DNA of 64,000 nucleotides from CALFBG01 sp045110315 (GTDB lineage Bacteria > Bacteroidota > Bacteroidia > Chitinophagales > Saprospiraceae): the NCBI GenBank assembly GCA_045110315.1, contig JBGCFY010000134.1:1-64000 (forward strand), in the 5' to 3' direction. Every line of letters begins with the position of its first letter. Positions within the stretch are counted from its first letter, which is position 1. This document shows, piece by piece, positions 24,201-36,200 of the stretch. The translations under genes were made by a program, and so were the position numbers. Below the pieces are notes generated by a model that ran no database searches, was not told where the DNA came from, and saw only the letters and a program-made list of their open reading frames with translations.

Positions 24201-27200
24201 GGTGGTGAATAACTAGCAACAAGCGATCTTGTGATTCAAAGTCAGGGGTTTTGATCAAAACAGCTTTCATCAATTCTCCCTTTTCTAGGTTTAGACTTCG
24301 CTGATATTGATTGCTTACTTTGGTAGTCGAAGTAGCTAAATTTTCTGCTGTTGTAGTCGCTGTCAAATCAACAATTTCCAAATTAATGGAAGGCTCTCCG
24401 TAGCGTTGGGTTGTATCTTGGTAACGGAAATTCAACGCATCGTGATGTACTGCTATCGCTTTAATGGCTTGTCTCAATAAATCTTCCTCCAAGCTTTTCT
24501 TCGTTGCCAATAAAATTCCTTGGTTGAAATGTTCGGGCGTTGCCGTAGTTTGATCAAAAAACCAATGTTGGATGGGTAATAAGGCTGCTGTTCCCGTCAA
24601 TGCACCTTGTTCCGCAATAACTTGATGCTTGGACTTTTGGATCGCTTGGGCTAATTGGTGAATGGTTTGGTGTTCAAAAACATCTTTTGGTAGTAAATGA
24701 TATCCTGCTTTTTTGATTCGACTCACCAACTGAATCGTGACAATAGAATCTCCACCGAGTTCGAAGAAATTATCGTGAATCCCAATCGGACTACGTTTTA
24801 AAAGCTGCTCCCAAATGATAATTAAGCTTCCTTCCAGTTCGTTTTTTGCTTCCGCAAAATCTGCTGTAGAGGAAACCGTTGGTTCCAACTTTGCCAATTC
24901 CTTTTTATCTATTTTACCATTGGCATTCAACGGTAACGCCGCAAGTGGCAAAATGGTCGTTGGGATCATGTATGCGGGTAACTTCGTTTTTAGCGTAGCT
25001 CCCAAATTTTCTGTTGTATAATTTTCTTTCGCTACGACGTAAGCTGTTAATTGTGGTCTTCCTTGAGCATTTTCTTGGTATAATACGGCACAAGTATCCA
25101 CCGAAATTTCATTCTGAATTGCCGTTTCAATTTCTCCTAGTTCAATTCGGTATCCGTTGACTTTTACTTGATCATCTACTCGACCCACAAATTCGATATT
25201 CCCGTCGGGTAACCAACGTACTAAATCTCCCGTTCGATAAACCTTATTCCCCTTGGATTGAGGAAGCTTAACGAAACGTTCTGCCGTCAAATCTGTACGA
25301 TGTAAATATCCTCTCGTTACCCCAGCACCTCCAAGGTAAAGCTCCCCTACTGTACCGATGGGTGACCGATTTAATTGTTTGTCTAAAACGTAAACTTGCG
25401 TATTTGCGACTGGCTTGCCAATGGGTAAACTTGCACCTTGAAAAACCGTTTGGGCGGACACTTTAAATTGTATTGCCGTAATGCTCGTTTCCGTCGGACC
25501 GTACTCATTATAAAAATCGTGATAATAAGCCCACTCATTCGCTAAATCAATACTACATTTGTCTCCACCGGAAATGACACGCTGTAAGGCAGCATATTTT
25601 TTCACGGGAATGGTACGCAATAAACTCGGTACCGTATGCAAATGTGTAATTTTTTGTGTTTGAATATAGTTGGATAGTGCTTCTGCGTCTAAGAGTACCG
25701 TTTTTGCGATAAGATGTAAAGCAGCTCCGCTTAATAAGGCTAAGAAAATCTGTTCTACCGAAGCATCGAAAGCGATGTTAGACAGTTGCAAAATGCGTTC
25801 GTCAGCGGTTACTGCAAAATTTTGCTGTTGTGCGTAAATCAAATTAACGACACCACCGTGCTCCACTAAACAACCTTTGGGCAAACCAGTACTTCCAGAA
25901 GTATAAATTAGGTAAGCTAAATTATCCGCAGCAATTTCTTTTTCAAGGTTCGCGGTATCATAGCTCGTTTGTTTTGCTTTAAATTGAGCGAGTAGCTTCT
26001 CGTTGACAACCAGTTTACAATTGCTATCTTTTGTAATGTAATCAATTCTTTCTTTTGGATTTTCGATATCAATTGGTACGTACGCCGCACCCGTTTTCAA
26101 AATCCCCAGCAGTGCAATAATCATCCATTCTGAACGCTCCACTTGTAATGCTACAAAATCTTCTTTTTGCAGAGAAAATTCTTGTATTAAAAACTGTGCA
26201 AATTGATTACTCAACTGGTTAAGTTCTTCGTAACGATAAGCTTTACTTTCAAAAACTAAAGCGATACGGTCGGCGCTTTGACGTACTTGTTCTTCGAAAC
26301 AAGTGACCAAACTTTTTGTTTTGGGATAAGCCTGACTCGGTGCTTGGAAATTCTTTTGTAAGTTTTTCTTCTCCAAAGAATTAGCCAATTCAACCGCAGC
26401 AATGGTTTTTACTTTTGGAATTAAGAATTGTTTTAAGGCTTGATCAAAATGACTTTTAATCATCTCTACGTAGCTCGCTGCTAGTAAGTCTTCATTATAA
26501 TAAAAGGTAAAACTGAGCGTATCCGTTAAATTTACCGCAATGGTTAATAGATAATTAGTTTGTTCTTTAACCGCAACGTCCTCTATTTTCAAACTCCAAT
26601 CCTGCGAAAGCACTGCTCCCATCGGATAATTTTCAAATACCAAAATGCTATCAAACAAATCTCCCCGTAAACCGACCCATTGCTGAATCTCTCCTAATGC
26701 ATTGTACTGATAACTCCGCGTCAGTAATTGCTCATTTTGTAAGTTGGTCAACCAAGGAAATAACTGAGCATCTGGCGATACTTTTGCCCGCAAAGGCAAG
26801 GTATTTATATAAAGACCAACTCGTTCTTCTGCGTTGTTTAAGTCGCTTGGTCTCCCCGAAACGGTTACCCCGAACATTACATCTTCACTCGCCGTATATT
26901 TTGCCAATAGCATTGTCCAAACGCCTTGCACTAAGGTATTGATCGTTAAGTGTTTTGCTTGTGCAAAAGTTTTGAACTGTTGCGTCATTGAGGCATTAAA
27001 GTCTAAACTAAAATGACCGATACTGTTTCCACCTTTGTTTCGATGAATTGTATTTCCCGCAAAGGGTAATAAAACGGGTTGCTTAAATCCATCCAAGTAA
27101 GCTGTCCAGAAAGCTTCTTCTTCAAACTTATCTCTAGCTTGTAAGTACCGAATATAATCTTCAAAATTATCCTCTGTCCGAGTTGGTAAGCTTGCCGTTT

Positions 27201-30200
27201 CGCCTTGGGTTAAATAATGATCATAAGCACTTAAAAGTTCTTCCATAATTATTGGCATCGACCAACCATCCAATAAAATATGGTGACAAGTCCAAACCAT
27301 CTTATATTTACCGGAAGGTAAATGCAATAAACTCAAGCGCATTAATGGAGCCTGACTAAAATCAAAAGCTTGCTGATGATCCGTTTTTAAGAAATCCGAG
27401 ATGGCGGCTGATTTGTTAGCTTTCTTAGTGAAATCTATGACCGCAATCGGCATTTTCACTGATCGATAAACGCCTTGCACGCTCATCGCTAATTCATCAC
27501 AGAAGAAGGCACTTCTTAAAATGCTATGCTGCGCCAAAACGTAATCCCACGCCGCTTGCAAACAATCTATCTTTAAACCTGCCCCAAGGTCAAAACTGTA
27601 TTGCTCAATGTAAACGTGGGCAGAAGCTTCGTCGTACAAACTGTGAAAAAGCATTCCTTCCTGAATTGGACTGAGGGGATACAAACTAGTAATTTCTTCC
27701 TTGATACTTGCTCCGGCAGCAGCTCCGAGTGTCGTCGCTGGCAAAGCCAAAAATTCATCTAAAGCTTGATAACTAACTTCGGAAGATAAACCTAAGTCGT
27801 TGGGCGTCCAAGTCGGAGTAGTTTGTGTTTGGCAATGTGCAATTAACTTTTCTAAATTTTTAAAATAATCTTTTGCTAATTGTTGGATTGTTTTTTTATA
27901 AAAATGCAACTTGGAAAAACTCCAAGTCAATTTCAAGCATCCATTTAAAACAAATGCATTTAATTCTAAAGCAGCACTCAAGCGATTTTGAGCACCTTCA
28001 CTTTTTCCAATAGCTTCTTTGGCTTCTTTGAACCAATCCGTTGCGGTAAGTACATTATCTAATTGCCCCAAGTAATTGAAGACAATATCCCAGTTGGCAG
28101 CAGCTAATTCCGTGCGTACCGTTTCCTCAGGATGCCACGTACGTAGTAGTCCGTAGCCCATTCCTCGGGTGGGAATACTCCGTAATTGTTCTTTCACCGA
28201 TTTAATCAAATCAGCAGCAGGATCGGTCGTTTTGGTTGTTAAAACGACTGGGTAAATATTGGTAAACCAACCTACTGTATTGCTAATATCTAATTGCTGT
28301 GTCAAGTCTTCTCTTCCATGTCCTTCTAAACCAATTACGATTTTTTCTTGCCCGGACCACGTGTTCAAGGTTTGGGCTAATGCAGCTAGAAGTAGGTCAT
28401 TAATATCTGTCCGATATGCCGTATTTGTTTTTTCTAATAGCGCTTTCGTTGTCGAGGCATCAAGCGACATGGAAAGCTCTGCTACGTCCTTGACTTTTGC
28501 AACCGCTTTTAATTTTTTATCTACGGGTAATGCTTCGTACGACTGAGCGACATTTTTCCAATACTGCGTTTGAGCTAAAATGGGTTTTGTAGTAGCGTAA
28601 CTTGTTAAGAAGTTCGCCCACTCACGATAGGAACTTGTTTTGGTTCCTAAGTTGATGGTTGTTCCCGTAAAACTAGCCGATAATGCCGTATTCAAATCTT
28701 GCAATAAAATTCGCCAAGAAACGCCATCAACTGCGAGGTGATGAATGACGATTAGTAAACGATCCGCAGTTTCTGTACTTGGTGTTTTTATCCACAGCAC
28801 TTTCAATAATGCTCCGGTAGCAATTTGCGGTTGTGTTTGGAAGACCGTGCAGTTTTTAGTAAGTGCTGTTGTAAAATCCTTTCCGGTCAATGCGGTTAAA
28901 TCCAACTGTTCCAAGCTTGTAGTGCAATTCGTATACGCTTGTTCCCAAACGCCATTTTTCACTTCGTAGGCAAACCGCAAAGCATCGTGCTGGGTAACTA
29001 AAGCCGTAAGACTTTCCTCCAACTGCCGTGCAGAAGTACTCTTATCAATTTGTAATAAAACGGCTTGATTGTAATGTGCCTCCTTTTCGTATTCTTTTTC
29101 GAAATAAAAGTTTTGAATGGGTAACAGCGGTGAAGTTCCCGTGAGTAATCCTTGCTCTCCAATAATTGGCTGTGCTTGTGCTTTGACCACTTTTGCTAAA
29201 GCTGCAATGGATTGGTATTGAAAAATATCACGCGGTTGAATTTGCAAACCTACCTGTCGAGCACGACTGACCACTTGAATGGTAACAATTGAATCTCCCC
29301 CTAGTTCAAAGAAATTTTCTTCTATGCTAATTCGATCCTTACCCAAAAGGTGTTGCCAAATAACGGCTAATTTTTCTTCTATTTCCGTACGTGGTGCGAG
29401 ATACTCCTTCGTTGATGAAATGGCATTTTTATCGTGTCCTTCTGCAAAGAATTTTTTAATTAAAGCATTGGCATCAATTTTATCGCTAAGATTTACAGGA
29501 AATTCCTCTACAAAGCAGTAATGCGTAGGTCGCATATAAACGGGTAATCCTACTTTGCAGTTTTCTCGTAATTCAAGTTCTAAAGTGGCTATTTTTTTCT
29601 GTTCAACCGTAGGTCCTACAATGACAAAAGCGATTAAAAACTCTTTGTTGTTTTGATCTTTGTGTGCTAAAACTTCTACTTCGGTCAATTTTGAAGACTG
29701 TCGTAACAAGTTATTAATTTCCCCCAATTCGACTCGATGTCCGTGTATTTTTACTTGATTGTCTTTTCTACCTAAAAATTCTAAATTACCATCTTCTAAC
29801 CAACGCGCTAAATCTCCGGTACGATACATCGTATCACCAAGCGTATGTGGAAATGGATTCGTCACAAAACTTTCCGCCGTTTTTTCGGGCATTCCTTTGT
29901 AACCAGCGCCGACACCGACACCAGAAACACATAATTCTCCAGCAATTCCGATGGGCGATAATTGGTCTTGTGTATCCAAGACGAAAATATTCATGTTTGA
30001 AATTGGGCGTCCGATTGGCACTCTTGGCAAATTCACGTTTAGCGTTTCTTTGACTTCAAACTGTGCAATATCGTCAGAAGCTTCGCAAGGACCATAAGCA
30101 TTTAAAATTCGGATCTTGGGATAATTTTTTTTCCAATCATTTACTAACTTGACAGAAACGGCTTCTCCACTTAAAAGCATCCACTCCACACTAGCCAACG

Positions 30201-33200
30201 CAGGTTTATTTTCCAGCGCCTTAATATGATCCATTAATCCCCAAATATAAGAGGGTACAAATTCGACAACGTTGATTTTCGTTTTTTCAATAGTTGCCAA
30301 TAAGCTATCGTAATCTAGTAAGTCGAACTTATCTATAATGACCAATGCCCCCGCTTTCAATAACGGACCGAGCATTTGCCACACCGAAATATCCGAACCA
30401 ATTCCTGCACTCTGCAAAAACCTAAATCCATCCGATAAGGACAAAGCTTCGTACTCCGCGAGCAAGTGATTTAAAGCACCATCGTGCCGACTAATCGCTC
30501 CTTTAGGAAGTCCAGTGGACCCTGAGGTAAAAAGTAAATAAGCAAAACTTCTTAATTCATTTTGATTAGGAAGATTGTGTTTAGCGGCTTGTTCAACTTC
30601 AAGAGCAGTTAAAGAATTTAAGCCCATTTTATTATAACTGGCAATTAAAGCCGGTGCTTCTCCTTCTAAAACGAGTACCGCGTGGAGTGTTGTGGTCGCA
30701 ATATTTTTCAACAAAGTAGCGCTACTGATGAGCACTTTTACTTCGCTCTGCTCCATCATCGTCTCGATTCGTTCCGTTGGGTTTTGAGTATCTAAAGGCA
30801 CATAAACCGCACCTGCTTTGAGGATACCGAGCAAACAACTAATAAATTCGGGTGTTCGTTCTAAGTAGACGCCGACAAAATCTCCTTTTTGAATTCCAAG
30901 TTGCTGTAGGCTATGACCAATTTGATTTGCTTTTTCATTTACAACTTTGTAAGACCATCTTCTAGTACCATGAATGACTGCGATACTTTCAGGATGAGCC
31001 GCCGCGATATTTTCGAAGCGTAAGTTAATGGGTAAATCATTGGCTAAGTTTTGTGCCCCTTGATTAAACCATACTTCATTTTTATACGCTGCTAATCCTA
31101 ACAAACTTTCCTTTTCGGTGGCGGGAAGCATATTAAGGCTAGCAATTTTTTGGTATGGATTAGCAACAACGGCACGTAAGAGCGTTTCAAAATGTAAGAC
31201 TAGACGCTCAATAGTCGTTTTCCGAAATAAATCTGTACAATATTCTACCGTTAAATCTAGTCCATTTTCCGTTTCGACCACATCGAAATCTAAATCAAAT
31301 TTAGCACTAAATTGATCCGTTGACTGAATCGTCAAATCTACCGCACCGAGTGATAAGTCTGGTGCGGGTGGATTATTTTGCAAAGCGAACATGATTTGAA
31401 AAATCGGAGTCCGACTCAAATCTCTCGCAATGCTTAACCGATCTACAATTTTTTCAAAAGGAACTTCTTGGTTTTCGTAAGCTGATAAAGTGGTTGCTTT
31501 TATTTGTGCTAGCAGGTCCAGAAAGTCAGGATCGTTTGACAAATTACTACGAAGTGCAAGTGTGTTGACAAAAAAGCCAATTAAGGGTTCGACTGCCGTT
31601 TGGGTTCGATTTGCGATGGGCGTTCCAACGCAAATATCATCTTGCTGGCAGTATCGTTGTAATAATATTTTAAAAACGCTTAACAATAACATGAACAAGC
31701 TAACCCGTTCTTGTCGGCAAAGGCGCTGTAATTGATCGTATAATTCTTTATCTAATTGGTACTGTAACCGATCTCCTTGTGTACTTTGAATTGCTGGACG
31801 AGAAAAATCTGTCGGTGTATCTAATTCTTGAACGCCTTCTAAATGTTGTTCCCAATAATCTAATTTTTTGCCAAGTATAGCACCTGCTAAATGATTGCGT
31901 TGCCAAAGTGCATAATCTGCGTACTGAACCGTCAGATGTGCTAATTCAGGAATTTCATTTTTAAGTTTAGCGGCATAAGCAATTTGCAATTCCTCTACCA
32001 AAACAGCTTCTGACCAACCATCCGAAGCAATATGATGCAAAAGTAATAATAACTGATGTTCGTTTTCCGACCGATGGAACAACTCTGCCCTCAAGGTATA
32101 GTCTTGCGTCAGGTCAAATACTTGATTGATTTTAGCTTGTAAATACCGTTCTAGCTTTTCCTGTGAAAAATCTGCCGCTTGGTGGTAATTCATTTTCCAA
32201 GTAGAAGACGCATCATCGAAGGATAAAGGCGCTAGTATTTTTTGATAAGCTAAACCGTTTTCATCTTCCTCAAAAACGGTGCGTAGTACTTCGTGTCGAT
32301 TGATAATTGTCCGAAAAGCGAATTCCAACGCTGCGATGTCAAGTGCTCCGGTTAAATTTAAGACGATCGGAATATGGTAATGAATGCTACCTTCCAACTT
32401 ATCGATAAACCACAAACGCTCTTGTGCAAAGGACAAAGGAATTTTTTCAGGTCGAGTCGTCGGGACAATTTCTGCTAATACCTCAACATTTACGCTTGCA
32501 TCCGTCGTATGAATATATCGTGCGAGGCTAGCAATGGTAGGATTCACAAAAAGCTGCTTAATCGGAAGTTCAATTTCGAAGCGCTTTCGTAGAAGAGAAA
32601 CTACCCGAGTAGCCAAAAGGGAATGACCGCCTAATTCAAAAAAGTCATCGTGAATGCTCTGTACCGTTACTTGTAAAAGTGCTTCCCAAATTTCTGCGAT
32701 ACCTTTTTCTACTGCGTTACTCGGAGCAACTTGTTTTTTGCGAGAACGTACTTTTCCCGCTTGTGCTTTGAAAATGGTAATTAATTTTCGCTCGTCAATT
32801 TTATCACTTAAGTTAACGGGGAATTCATCAACAAAACAGAAATAAGTCGGTTGCATATAACTTGGCAAACCTTCTGCGGAAGCTTCCCATAATTGATCTT
32901 CGGAAATTGCTATTTCAGAAGTCGAAGCTTCGTTCTTCTTGTCGACCACGATAAAAGCGACTACCGCTGCTGGTGCTTTATTTTCTTGATGTACCAGTAC
33001 GTGTGCTTTTGCAACGCCTGCTAATTCTCGTAAGAAATTCCCAATCTCTCCCAACTCTACTCGATGTCCTCGGATCTTAACCTGCGCATCCATTCTACCG
33101 AGAAAAACAAGGTTTCCATCGACTTGCCATTTTCCTAAATCTCCAGTGCGATACAAGGTTGTTCCTAGTAACTCTGGAAAAGGATTTTCAATAAAACTAG

Positions 33201-36200
33201 CTGCCGTTTTTTCTGGCATTCCTCGATAACCTGCACCAACACCAACGCCAGTCACACAAATTTCTCCTGCAATCCCAATTGGACAAAGCTTGCCAAGTTT
33301 ATCAAGAATTACAATATTCATATTGGCAACAGAACGACCAATCGGTACTTGTGCCAATTTAGGATCAAGTTTATTTTTTATTTGGTACTGTGAAATATCA
33401 TCTGATGCTTCGCAAGGACCGTAAGCATTCAATAGGTTAACGTGTGGATACAAACTTTGCCAAGCATTGACTAATCGCACGGGTAACGCTTCTCCACTGA
33501 ACATCAACCATTGTAAACTTTCCAACGGAGGAGGTACTTCTAAGGATCGAATATGCGCTATTAAACCTTTCGCAAAAGAAGGAACAAATTCTACGAGATT
33601 AATTTCTTCTTTTTCTAAAGTAGTTAATAATTGATCATAGTCAAGTAGATCGTATTTATCAATAATAACTAAGGTTCCTGCCTTTAAAAGCGGTGCAAGG
33701 ATTTGCCAAACGGAAATATCTGATCCAATACCTGCACTTTGCAAAAACCGGAAACCATCCGCTAAGGCTAAATCTTCATATTCCGCCAATAAGTGATTCA
33801 TCGCACCATTGTGGCGACTGATTGCTCCTTTCGGCGTTCCCGTAGAGCCCGAAGTATACAACATATACGCCCAGCTATCAATTTGATTTTGATTTTCTGG
33901 GTTTGTCGTTGGATAAGCACTGATTTCTTCTTTGGTAATTAACTGTGTCGTAGTCAGCGTTAACGTTGGTGCTGGTGTGTTGGTTTCCTCAAGGCAAAGT
34001 ATCGTATCAATCGCAATATCTACTAAATTAGGCAAATACATGGTACTACAGATAACTGCCCGCGCTTCGCTATTTTGGATCATTTTTTCGATCCGTCCCT
34101 TTGGATTTTGGGTATCAAGTGGTACGTATACAGCACCCGCTTTCAAAATCCCGAGTAAAGCGCTTACCAAGTAAGGACTTCGTTCTAAATATACCCCTAC
34201 AAAATCTCCCGCGTCAATCCCCGCAGCTTGCAAAGCACGAGCAACTTGATTGGCACTTTGATTTAAGCTTTCGTAAGACCAAGCGATATTTTGATGACGT
34301 ACTGCGATGGCCGTTGAGTGTTGTGCAGCGATCGCTTCAAAATGAAGGTTAATGGGTAATTCGTTGGATAAGTCTTTTGCACCAGTATTGAACCACTCTC
34401 CTTCTGTCGTACTATTTAAACCTAAAATCAATGCGCGCTCCTGATCAGAAACTAAGTTTAATTCATCTAAAGATTGATTGGGTTTTGCAACGATAGCAGA
34501 CAACAATTTTTCGTACTGCAACATCATTTGTTCAATGGTTGCGGGTAAGAAAAGGTCGGTACAATATTCAAAACTTAATTCGATTCCCGTAGGCGTTTCC
34601 AGTAAATCTACGGACAGATCAAATTTAGCCGCGACCTCAATAAAATCTTCTTGCACTAAATCTAGGTTGCCCAATTTTTGAATCGAATAATCAGGATTGT
34701 TTTGCAAGGTAAAGAGGACTTGAAAAATCGGACTGCGACTCATATCTCTCGTCCCTACTACCCGATCAACAATTTGCTCAAAAGGAACTTCTTGGTGTGC
34801 GTAAGCATCCAGACAGGTTGTACGAACAACTTTTAAAAATTCTAAGAAGCTAGGATTCTCTTTCCAATTTGTTCGTAGTGCTAAAGTATTAACAAAGAAG
34901 CCGATTAGTGCTTCCGTTTCATTTTGAGTTCGATTGGCAACAGGAGAACCTACACAAATATCTTTTTGTCCACTGTAGCGATAAAGTAATACTTTAAATG
35001 CGGCTAATAGCAACATAAAAAGTGTGCTTCCTTGCGTTTGCGCTAAAGCAACTAAATTCTCTTTTAACGATTGAGGAATCGTATATTTTAATAACCGGCC
35101 TTGGGTAGATTGAAATTTGGGTCGTACAAAGTCCGTAGATAGATTTAAGGTCTCGACGCCAGATAATTGGGTTTCCCAGTAGTTTATTTTATTTCGTAAA
35201 ATTTGTTGTGATACCGCTGACTTTTGCCACAAAGCATAATCTGCGTACTGAATCGGTAAATTTGCTAAAACTTCGGTCGCAGCGTTGCTAAAATTCTTTA
35301 CCAATTCGTTTACTAAAATAGCAAGTGACCAACCATCCGCTGCAATGTGATGCAAAACGATAACCAAGATATATTCTTCTTGGCAAAGTTGTAAAAGTTT
35401 TACCCGTAACATATAATCGTTAGCCAAGTCAAAGGGCTGTCGCACGAAATTGTTAATTTCTTTGGGTAATTGTTCTTGATTGGTAACGGTAGTTAGGGTA
35501 AATTGCCAATTATTTTCGAGTACTTCTTGGGCAACGAAACCCTCTTCCACTTCTTTGTAAATTGTCCGTAGAATTTCGTGGCGTGCTACAATTTTCTTAA
35601 AAGCACGTTCCAAGGCCAAGCCATCTAAGTTGCCATTAATTCTAAAAACGCCAGGCATATGATATTGTTGGCTCCCCTCTAGCTTGTCAATAAACCATAA
35701 TCGTTCCTGTGCAAAAGATAAAGGAAGTTCCGCGGGTCGATTTTCAACTTTTACGATTGGTGCAACAATATTTTTGGGTGCTTGCTCTACCCAATTTGCC
35801 AAAGTTGCGAGGCTAGGGTTTTCAAAAATATCCTTTACAGCTATTTCGCAAAACAATTGCTTCTTAATCGTTGAACTTACCCTGACAGCATGTAAGGAAT
35901 GACCGCCTAGTTCAAAGAAATTATCATGAATTCCAATTTTAGGAATACCCAAAACTACCTGCCAAATAGCGGCTAACTTTAACTCCATTTCAGTTTGCGG
36001 AGCAAGGTATTCATTCGATAAGACTTCGCTAAGTTCAGGATTTACTAAGGCAGACTTATCTAGTTTACCGTTGGCATTAAGTGGTAATGATGGTAATTCC
36101 AAAATAACAGAAGGTACCATGTACGGTGGCAACTTCGACTGTAAATAACTTTGTAATTTTTCTTTTTCTAAAGTTCCCGCTAGCACAACGTAGGCAACTA

